Source: Pseudolabrys sp.
GTDB lineage: Bacteria; Pseudomonadota; Alphaproteobacteria; Rhizobiales; Xanthobacteraceae
Length of the DNA stretch: 64,000 bases
Direction of reading: 5' to 3'
Assembly: GCA_030655215.1 (NCBI GenBank)
Contig: JAURVZ010000071.1
Coordinates: forward strand, 62,001 to 126,000
The notes below the pieces were generated by a model that was not told the origin of the DNA, made no database searches, and saw only the letters and a list, made by a program, of their open reading frames with translations. A program made the translations under genes and the position numbers. Shown here one piece after another: positions 17,052 to 24,083 of the stretch; position 1 is the first letter of the stretch; each line of letters starts with the position of its first letter.

Positions 17052-18290
17052 ATGTCCACCAACAATCCGCTTAACAAGCAGCCCGAGCCGGTCAGCTGGA
17101 ATTTCAACCTGCTGTCGCAGAACGATCTCGGCGGCTTCGGCGGCATGGGCGAAGGCATCGCGATCCAACTGGCGAAAGACGGCCGCCGCATTGCCTGGCT
17201 GGCGCATGAAAGCGCGCCGAAGAATTTCACCGGCGTCGATGTGACCGATCCGCGCAATCCGAAAGTGATCGTGCAGACCGAACTGCCGAACATGTTCATG
17301 CGCTCGAACTCGCTCGATGTCTCGGGCGACATCATGGCGGTCGCCTATCAGACGCAGAAGAAGGGAATGCAACCGGCGGGCCTTGAGCTGTTCGATATTT
17401 CAGTGCCGGAAAATCCGCGCTCGATTTCCTTCTTCGATTGCTCTGGCGAGCATTCGCGCGGCGTGCATCAGCTCTGGTTCTGCGATGGCGAGTACGTGCA
17501 CATGGCCGCCGGCGCACCGGACTTCAAGCCGAGCCATCCAAGCGACGATCAGTTCTACCGCTGTATCGACGTGCGCAATCCGTCGAAGCCTGTCGAAGCC
17601 GGCCGCTGGTGGATGCCAGGCACATCGGTGCACGACAACATCGCGCCGCCGCCGCGCCATCCGCTCGACAAGGGTTATCGCGCGCACAACACGAATGTGT
17701 ATCCGCAGCGGCCGGACCGTTTGTATCTCTGCTACATCGATGGCGGCATGTTCGTGATGGACATTGCCGACAAGGCCAATCCGAAAGTCATCTCGCACTG
17801 GACCAACTCGCCGCCTTACACCGGCTTCATGCATACCGCTGTGCCGCTGTTCGACCGCAACCTGATGCTGGTCACCGACGAGTCGACCGAGGACAATGCC
17901 GCCGACTGGCCGAAGCTGATCTGGATGCTGGATGCGCGCGACGAGCAGCATTTGGTGCCGATCGCCACCTGCCCACTGCCGCCGGTCGATGCCTACAAGG
18001 ACCGCGGCGGCCGCTTCGGCGCGCACAACATTCACGAGAATGTGCCGGTGCCGAGTTCGTTTCAGTCGGACCAGATCGTGTTCGGTACGTTTTTCAATGG
18101 CGGCCTGCGCGCTTACGATATTTCCAATGCGTACCAGCCGAAGGAAATCGCTGCCTTCGTGCCGCCCGCCCCGGCGGGTTCGAAGGTTGGTTCGGTGCAG
18201 CTCAACGATGTTTATGTCGACGAGAACCAGATCGTTTACACGGTCGACCGGTTTTCCGGCGGGTTGTATATTCTGGAGTGTGAGTTTTAG
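17052..18290 (+). CDS. LVIVD-repeat beta-propeller protein
   Basis: The 412-aa protein consists of repeated blades with the LVIVD-type pattern (for example FTGVDVTDPRNPKVIVQ, GLELFDISVPENPRSISF, FVMDIADKANPKVISHW, GLRAYDISNAYQPKEIAAF). No signal peptide is seen, so it appears cytoplasmic, unlike many LVIVD proteins. Conserved His-rich loops (GEHSRGVHQ, YRAHNTNVY, GFMHTAVPL, FGAHNIHENV) recur around the ring and could form a metal or substrate site. The function of this group is not established. It stands alone, divergent from the beta-hydroxyacid dehydrogenase. Confidence 0.75.
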   Translation: MSTNNPLNKQPEPVSWNFNLLSQNDLGGFGGMGEGIAIQLAKDGRRIAWLAHESAPKNFTGVDVTDPRNPKVIVQTELPNMFMRSNSLDVSGDIMAVAYQTQKKGMQPAGLELFDISVPENPRSISFFDCSGEHSRGVHQLWFCDGEYVHMAAGAPDFKPSHPSDDQFYRCIDVRNPSKPVEAGRWWMPGTSVHDNIAPPPRHPLDKGYRAHNTNVYPQRPDRLYLCYIDGGMFVMDIADKANPKVISHWTNSPPYTGFMHTAVPLFDRNLMLVTDESTEDNAADWPKLIWMLDARDEQHLVPIATCPLPPVDAYKDRGGRFGAHNIHENVPVPSSFQSDQIVFGTFFNGGLRAYDISNAYQPKEIAAFVPPAPAGSKVGSVQLNDVYVDENQIVYTVDRFSGGLYILECEF

Positions 18291-18328
18291 AACCTGAGCG
18301 CGCGTCACACTCGTGATATGATGCGCGC

Positions 18329-19342
18329 ATGAACCAGGTTTTTCCTTCAACGACTGCAAGCCCCTTCGGCCGCAAGCTCAGGCGTGCGCGCGGGGCCAAG
18401 GTGCCGGTGACCGTGCTCACCGGTTTTCTCGGCGCGGGCAAAACGACACTGCTGAAGCGATTTCTGGAATCGCCGGAAGGCGCCGGTACTGCCGTCGTCA
18501 TCAACGAATTCGGTGAGGCCGGTATCGATGACGCACTGGTCCGCTCAAGCGCCGACGAAACCGTGCTGCTCGGTAACGGTTGCTTGTGCTGCGTGTCGCG
18601 CAGCGATTTGCAGGAAACCTTGCGCGCACTGCTGATCGAGCGTGAGCGCGGCGAATTGCCGGACTTCAAGCGCATCGTCATCGAGACGAGCGGCCTCGCC
18701 GATCCGTCACCGATCCTGCAAACCTTCTCGACTAACCGCGCACTCGGCGATGCATTCTATCTTGAGCTGGTGCTGACAGTGGCCGATGCCGCCACCGGCG
18801 TGAAAACGCTGGAGTGGTCGTCGGAAGCGCGCAAGCAGGCGATCCTAGCCGACCGCATCATTATCAGCAAAGGCGACATTGCCAACAGTGAAGCGTTACG
18901 CACGCAACTGCGTGCACTGAACGCCAATGCGGAAATCATTGAAGCAGCGAACGGCGCGATTGATCCGCGTAGCTTTACCGAACCGGGTGATAGCGAACGC
19001 AATGTCTTCGTCGCCGAGGCCGAACACAGCGACGGCCTTTCCAGCTTTGTTCTGGCGCCAGACAAGCCAATGGCTTGGAAAGTCTGGCTGCGCGCGATGG
19101 ATACGCTAATGGCGCTGCGCGGGCCTGACCTGGTGCGCGTGAAGGGCTTTCTCAGTGTCGAGGGCTGCAGCGGGCCGGTCGTTGTGCAATTCGTGCAGCA
19201 TCTGGCGCACCCGCCGGTCGAACTACAGGCTTGGCCGGACGGCAACGAGCAAAGCCGCGTTGTCTTCATCACGCGCGGCGTCACCGAGCATCAGGTGCGC
19301 GATCTTTTTAAAGCGATAGCTGCGCTCGCGCCTGGCAAATAA
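18329..19342 (+). CDS. CobW/P47K-type G3E GTPase (metallochaperone-like)
   Basis: The 337-aa protein has the G3E signature: Walker A GFLGAGKTT (residues 32-40), the EFGE motif (NEFGEAGIDDAL), the metal-binding CxCC motif GNGCLCC (about 85-88), the ETSG switch region and a guanine-recognition SKGD. A CobW C-terminal domain follows. Such proteins use GTP to deliver Zn, Co or Ni to targets. The C-terminus overlaps the convergent MetF-like gene by 35 bp. No Zur box or metal-enzyme gene adjoins it, so the metal is unknown. Confidence 0.88.
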   Translation: MNQVFPSTTASPFGRKLRRARGAKVPVTVLTGFLGAGKTTLLKRFLESPEGAGTAVVINEFGEAGIDDALVRSSADETVLLGNGCLCCVSRSDLQETLRALLIERERGELPDFKRIVIETSGLADPSPILQTFSTNRALGDAFYLELVLTVADAATGVKTLEWSSEARKQAILADRIIISKGDIANSEALRTQLRALNANAEIIEAANGAIDPRSFTEPGDSERNVFVAEAEHSDGLSSFVLAPDKPMAWKVWLRAMDTLMALRGPDLVRVKGFLSVEGCSGPVVVQFVQHLAHPPVELQAWPDGNEQSRVVFITRGVTEHQVRDLFKAIAALAPGK

Positions 19343-20210
19343 CCTCCGGCACCGCGGCGTCGTTGTTCGGCGCCATGATGTGCACACCGGAGACGCCGGG
19401 GATCCCGGCGAGTTCGCGGATCAGGTCGATGCAAATGGCACGGCCCTCGGCAGAGGGATCGCTCGCCTTTTCCATGCGCGCGACAATCGCGTCGGGAATG
19501 ATCGTGCCGAACAATTTCTCTCTCATCCAAAGCGCCGATTTGGCCGAGCGCAACGGCGCGATGCCGATCAGCACCGACAGATTATCGCCGATGCCATGCT
19601 CAGAGAGCCGCGCCAGATAGCGCCGCACCACGCCGGCATCCATACAGAACTGCGTCTGCACGAATTGCGCACCGCCGGCGATCTTGGCCAGCAGGCTCTT
19701 CGGCTCCCAGCCAGTTGGCGGATCGATTGGACTATCGGCGCCGCCGAGAAAGAAATCGGCTTTGCCGGTGACCTTCTTGCCGCTCGGCAGTTCGCCTGTG
19801 TCGCGCAAGTTGCGCGCCACCTCAAGCAAAGCACGTGCGTCATAGTCAAAGACTGCCTTGGCATCAGGCTGGTCGCCGGCACTCGGATCGTCGCCGCGCA
19901 GCATCAGCAGATTGCGCACGCCAGAGGCAGCGGCGGAGACCAGGTCGCTTTGCAGCGCGATGCGATTGCGGTCGCGGCAGGTGATTTGCAGGATCGGCTC
20001 GATGCCCTCCTGCACGAGGATCGCAGCAGCCGTCACCGCACCGAGATGCGGCCGCGCGCCGGCGCCATCGGTAAGGTTGACCGCATCGGCGAGGCCCTTC
20101 AGCGGCAACGCCTTGGCGATCAGCTCAGCACGGTCAAACGAGACCGGCGGCGTCACTTCGGCGGTGATGACGAAACGCTTGGCGGCGAGCTTGTCTTGCA
20201 ACGTGTCCAT
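19308..20210 (-). CDS. Methylenetetrahydrofolate reductase (MetF-like)
   Basis: The roughly 300-aa protein has a MetF-type TIM barrel: an N-terminal ITAEVTPP with the catalytic glutamate, the VNLTDGAG strand, the FAD-contacting ILQITCRDRNRIALQSDL and MLRGDD segments, and the QFVQTQFCMD motif. It would reduce 5,10-methylene-THF to 5-methyl-THF, or act in C1 transfer from O-methylated compounds. The start ATG at 20210 lacks a clear Shine-Dalgarno, but all homologous sequence begins there; the open frame to 20768 is antisense to the next gene. It overlaps the CobW gene tail-to-tail by 35 bp. Confidence 0.85.
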   Translation of the reverse strand: MDTLQDKLAAKRFVITAEVTPPVSFDRAELIAKALPLKGLADAVNLTDGAGARPHLGAVTAAAILVQEGIEPILQITCRDRNRIALQSDLVSAAASGVRNLLMLRGDDPSAGDQPDAKAVFDYDARALLEVARNLRDTGELPSGKKVTGKADFFLGGADSPIDPPTGWEPKSLLAKIAGGAQFVQTQFCMDAGVVRRYLARLSEHGIGDNLSVLIGIAPLRSAKSALWMREKLFGTIIPDAIVARMEKASDPSAEGRAICIDLIRELAGIPGVSGVHIMAPNNDAAVPEVICQARAQLSL

Positions 20211-20301
20211 GATACCGGCGTCGCAAAATTGTCTGGACCTGGCAAGCGGAACGGTGAGAAAACATCTGAAATAGGAGTGTGGGCAGCGCCCACCGGACCG
20301 G

Positions 20302-21120
20302 ATGTTTGAAATCGCCAAATCGCTCGACGAGGCGCTGAGCGTCATCACCGATGGCTGCATGCTGGTGGTGCCGCGCGAAGTGTCCGGCGTGCCGATGGAA
20401 GCGACGCGCGCGCTGATCCGGCGCGGCATCAAGAACCTGCATCTGGTGGCGCTGCCGACGTCGAGCCTGCAGGCCGATCTGTTGATCGGCGCCGGCTGCG
20501 TCGAGACGTTGGAGACGAGCGCCGTGAGCCTTGGCGAGTACGGCCCGGCGCCGCGCTTCACTGCAGCCATTCTCAACGGCACGATCAGGATGAAGGATGC
20601 CACCTGCCCGGCTCTGCATGCCGCGTTACAGGCCGCCGAGAAAGGCGTGCCGTTCATGCCGCTGCGCGGTCTGATCGGCTCCGACGTGCTGAAATATCGC
20701 GACGACTGGAAGGTGATCGATAGTCCGTTTGGCGATAACGACCCGATCGTGCTGTTGCCGGCAATCAAGCCGGATGTTGCGCTGTTTCATGCGGCGATGG
20801 CAGACCGCTTCGGCAATGTCTGGATCGGCCGCACGCGCGAACTCAGCACGATGGCGCATGCGGCCGAGAAGACCGTGGTGACGGTCGAGCGCATGCATGA
20901 CGGCAATCTGCTGGACGATCCTGCACTCGCCGCGGGTACGTTGCCGGGTTTCTATGTCGACAGCATCGCGCTGGCCGAGCGCGGCGCCTGGCCTTTGCCG
21001 CTGCCGGACCAATACGGCGCCGACGCCGCGCATCTGGCGGAGTATGCGAAGCTGGCGGCGACGGAAGATGGCTTCGCGCAGTATCTCGGCAAGCATGTTT
21101 ACGCGAAACAGGTGGCGTAA
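20302..21120 (+). CDS. CoA-transferase-like subunit alpha (glutaconate CoA-transferase/IpdA type)
   Basis: The 272-aa protein belongs to the class I CoA-transferase alpha fold, with an N-terminal segment IAKSLDEALSVITDGCMLVV and the conserved SLGEYGPAPRF near residue 77. It is followed without a gap by the beta-like subunit at 21121. In this family the alpha subunit supplies the CoA-binding loop. Because the partner lacks the catalytic glutamate, the complex may be a CoA-ester hydrolase like mycobacterial IpdAB rather than a transferase. No strong Shine-Dalgarno precedes the start. Confident on fold, not on substrate. Confidence 0.8.
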   Translation: MFEIAKSLDEALSVITDGCMLVVPREVSGVPMEATRALIRRGIKNLHLVALPTSSLQADLLIGAGCVETLETSAVSLGEYGPAPRFTAAILNGTIRMKDATCPALHAALQAAEKGVPFMPLRGLIGSDVLKYRDDWKVIDSPFGDNDPIVLLPAIKPDVALFHAAMADRFGNVWIGRTRELSTMAHAAEKTVVTVERMHDGNLLDDPALAAGTLPGFYVDSIALAERGAWPLPLPDQYGADAAHLAEYAKLAATEDGFAQYLGKHVYAKQVA

Positions 21121-21858
21121 GTGACCTTCCGCCCCGAAGAACTTCTCGCCGACCAGATCGCACGATTGATCGGCGGCGTGCGTCATGTCGCTGTCGGCAA
21201 TGCGTCGCCGATCCCGGCGGCCGCCGCGTTGCTCGCGCGCGAACGCGGCAAGGGACGGCCTTACGTGTCGCTGTTGGGTTCGCCGAAGAACACGTTCTGG
21301 ACCGACGGCGCGCGTGAGCTGTTCGACTGCGCCGGACAAGGCCGCATTGATGTGTTCTTTCTGTCCGGTGGGCAGATCGACGGCCATGGCAACGTCAATC
21401 TGGTTGAGATCGGCGATCACGATCATCCGAAGTTGCGCTTCCCCGGTTCGTTCGGCTCGGCGTACCTTTATTATGTCGTGCCGAAGGTGATCCTGTTTCG
21501 CACCGAGCACTCCCGCCGCACTCTGGTGCCGCAGGTCGATTACATCAGCGCGCCGGGCGCCAGCGCACCGAATGTGTTTCGTCCCGGTGGGCCGGTGGCG
21601 CTGATCACCAACCGCTGCCTGTTCTCTTTTGCCGATGGCCGCTTCACGCTGCGAAGCGTGCATCCGGGGCATACGATCGATGAAGTGATGGAGCACACCG
21701 GCTTCGACTTCGACAAGCCTGCGCATGTGCCCGAGACGCCGGCGCCCTCTGCGGAAACGTTGACACTGCTGCGCCAGACAGTGGCACCGCAGTTGGCCGA
21801 ATTGTATCCGCAATTCGCCAAACAGGTGTTCGGCATCGAATTGAAAGCGGCCCAATGA
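21121..21858 (+). CDS. CoA-transferase-like subunit beta (IpdB type)
   Basis: The 245-aa protein starts with GTG directly after the alpha-subunit stop, indicating a coupled operon. The strand that normally carries the catalytic glutamate of class I CoA-transferases (ESG-type motif) reads YVSLLGSPKNTFWTDG here, with no glutamate. The later FFLSGGQIDGHGNVNLVEIG segment, typical of the family, is intact. By analogy with IpdAB, which also lacks that glutamate and hydrolyses a ring-derived CoA ester, a hydrolase role is possible. Confidence 0.8.
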   Translation: MTFRPEELLADQIARLIGGVRHVAVGNASPIPAAAALLARERGKGRPYVSLLGSPKNTFWTDGARELFDCAGQGRIDVFFLSGGQIDGHGNVNLVEIGDHDHPKLRFPGSFGSAYLYYVVPKVILFRTEHSRRTLVPQVDYISAPGASAPNVFRPGGPVALITNRCLFSFADGRFTLRSVHPGHTIDEVMEHTGFDFDKPAHVPETPAPSAETLTLLRQTVAPQLAELYPQFAKQVFGIELKAAQ

Positions 21859-23129
21859 CGATCGACGACATGCTGACACAGGCCGTCACCGCTTTCCGTG
21901 CCGGACAACTGGCCGAGGCCGAGCGGCAGTTCAAGGCGGTGCTGGCGCAGCAGCCGCAACATCTCGCCGGCCTCAACCTGCTCGGCATGGTGCTGACGGC
22001 AGCACGCAAGTTCGACGAGGCCGAACAGACGATCCGCGCCGCCATTGCCGTCAACGCGAACTCGGACGCCACGCATCACAATCACGGCGTTGTTCTGAAA
22101 GAACTCGGCCGCCCGGCTGAAGCGCTGGCGGCGATCGACAAAGCGCTGGCGATCAATCCGGCTGTCGCCAACAGCTGGTCCCTGCGCGGCACCGTTCTCA
22201 ACGAGCTCAAGCGTTCGCAGGAAGCAGCGGAGTCTTTCGACCGCGCCATCGGGCTGCAGCCGAATCTTGCTGAAGCCTGGGTTGGCCTCGCCGGCATTCT
22301 GTCGCTCGCCAAGCAGAGCGAGGACGCGCTCACCGCCTACGATCGCGCGTTGGCACTCAATCCCAACCTGCCCGCAGCGTGGCTTGGCCGCGCGCTGTCG
22401 CTGGCGCAGATGAAGCGGATACCGGAAGCCGTCGCCGCCTATCGCGATGCCGCCGCGCATGGCGTCGATGCCGAACAGGTCAACTTCCATCTCGCCGCGA
22501 TCGGCGCTGCACCGGCGCCGGCAGCGCCGGTCTCCGCCAATATTGCGATGGTGTTCGATCAGTATGCTGAGACCTTCGACCAGCACCTGACCGAGGGGCT
22601 GAAATACAACATCCCGGCCGAAGCCGCCGCCGCGGTGAAGCGTTTCACCACGCAGGGCAAGCTCGACATTCTCGATCTCGGCTGCGGCACCGGCCTTGTT
22701 GGCGAGCAGCTCGCGTCGCTGAAGCGAAGGATGCTCGGCATCGATCTCTCGGCGAAGATGCTGGAGAAGGCCAGGCAGCGCGGCATCTATGAGGAACTGA
22801 TCTGCGACGAACTGATCAGGTTCCTCGATACGCAGACCGCGATCTACGACGTGGTCGTCGCCGCCGATGTCTTCATCTATCTCGGCGATCTGGCGCCGGT
22901 GTTCCGCGGCGTCCGCCGCGCACTGAAAGATGGCGGCGTGTTCTGCTTCTCCATCGAGGAAGCGGAGCAGGACTTTGTCGTCCGCGAATCGTTCCGCTTT
23001 GCCCATTCCGTTGCCTACATCCGCCGGCTGGCCCAGCAGAATGGCTTCAGCGTGCAGGAAATGGAACCTGTTATCATCCGGCAGGATGAGGCCGCCAAAA
23101 TCGGCGGCTACTTGGCAGTGTTGCGCTAG
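21855..23129 (+). CDS. TPR-repeat protein fused to a SAM-dependent methyltransferase
   Basis: The 424-aa protein has about six tetratricopeptide repeats (residues 5-205; for example AEAWVGLAGILSLAKQSEDA). An Ala/Pro linker (APAPAAPVSAN) leads to a class I methyltransferase domain (motif I DLGCGTGLVG near 274-283; IDLSAKMLEKARQRG). The segment FDQYAETFDQHLTEGLKY is typical of the group related to SAM-dependent methyltransferases of the UbiE/NNMT-like type. It overlaps the CoA-transferase beta gene (ATGA at 21855-21858), so it is co-translated. The methyl acceptor is unknown. Confidence 0.85.
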   Translation: MTIDDMLTQAVTAFRAGQLAEAERQFKAVLAQQPQHLAGLNLLGMVLTAARKFDEAEQTIRAAIAVNANSDATHHNHGVVLKELGRPAEALAAIDKALAINPAVANSWSLRGTVLNELKRSQEAAESFDRAIGLQPNLAEAWVGLAGILSLAKQSEDALTAYDRALALNPNLPAAWLGRALSLAQMKRIPEAVAAYRDAAAHGVDAEQVNFHLAAIGAAPAPAAPVSANIAMVFDQYAETFDQHLTEGLKYNIPAEAAAAVKRFTTQGKLDILDLGCGTGLVGEQLASLKRRMLGIDLSAKMLEKARQRGIYEELICDELIRFLDTQTAIYDVVVAADVFIYLGDLAPVFRGVRRALKDGGVFCFSIEEAEQDFVVRESFRFAHSVAYIRRLAQQNGFSVQEMEPVIIRQDEAAKIGGYLAVLR

Positions 23130-23171
23130 CGCGACTGGCATTGCCGGGTGCAGTGCACTAAATTCGCCCCC

Positions 23172-24074
23172 ATGACCGATTCAGTGAACGATTCACCCGT
23201 CGCCACCGCGCCCTCGGCGCTGCGCACATTTATTGCATGGACCGCCTGGCCGGGCCTTCTGGCGATCTGCATCGCCATCACTGCCTATGGCTTCGAGGTC
23301 GATCACCCGGCGATCTTCTTCAACATCGCCTATGCGTTTCTGTTCATCTCGCTGTTCACGCTGGAGCGCAAGATGCCGCACGAGAAGGTCTGGAACGAGA
23401 ATGACGGCCAGACCTTCGCCAACATCGCGCACACTTTGACCAGCAAAGGCGTGGTGCAGACTTTGGTCGTGTTCAGCGCCGTCATCGGCCTCACAGTCTA
23501 CATCACGCCGGTGGCCGAGCCGGGTTACGGCATTTGGCCCCGCACATGGCCGATGTGGGCGCAGGTCGTTCTCGCCGTCGTGGTCGCTGAATTCGGTTTC
23601 TACTGGGCGCACCGCATCTCGCATGAGTGGCCGTTCATGTGGCGCTTCCACGCCGTGCATCACAGCGTAACGCGGCTGTGGATCGTCAACACGGGCCGGT
23701 TTCATTTCGTCGACAGCTTCAAGAGCATCCTGATCGGCATGGCGATCCTGGCCGCGCTCGGCTCGCCGCTCGAAGTCATGACCTGGCTGTCCGCCATCAC
23801 CGCCTATATCGGCATGCTGACGCATTGCAATGTCGACATGCGCTTCGGCCCGCTGTCGTGGTGGTTCAACACGCCGGAACTGCACCGCTGGCACCACAGC
23901 AAGGACCTGCGCGAAGGCAACATGAACTATAGCGAGAACATCATGATCTGGGATCATGTGTTCGGTACGTTCTACAACACGCGCGATTACCGCCCACCGG
24001 TCGATATCGGCATCCAGGAAGCGATGCCGGAAGGCTTCGTCCAGCAACTGGTCTGGCCGTTCAAGAAGCAGTAA
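23172..24074 (+). CDS. Fatty acid hydroxylase/sterol desaturase family membrane di-iron enzyme
   Basis: The 300-aa protein has about four membrane helices and all three histidine boxes of the family: HRISH, HAVHH and HRWHH with the final NMNYSENIMIWDHVFGTFY segment. These ligate two irons for O2-dependent hydroxylation or desaturation of a lipid or sterol-like substrate in the inner membrane. The frame is open to 23148, but the ATG at 23172 (MTDSVNDSPVAT) fits the family. It lies 42 bp after the methyltransferase and 9 bp before the molybdenum hydroxylase, so the three may be cotranscribed. Confidence 0.88.
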   Translation: MTDSVNDSPVATAPSALRTFIAWTAWPGLLAICIAITAYGFEVDHPAIFFNIAYAFLFISLFTLERKMPHEKVWNENDGQTFANIAHTLTSKGVVQTLVVFSAVIGLTVYITPVAEPGYGIWPRTWPMWAQVVLAVVVAEFGFYWAHRISHEWPFMWRFHAVHHSVTRLWIVNTGRFHFVDSFKSILIGMAILAALGSPLEVMTWLSAITAYIGMLTHCNVDMRFGPLSWWFNTPELHRWHHSKDLREGNMNYSENIMIWDHVFGTFYNTRDYRPPVDIGIQEAMPEGFVQQLVWPFKKQ

Positions 24075-24083
24075 GCATTCCCC

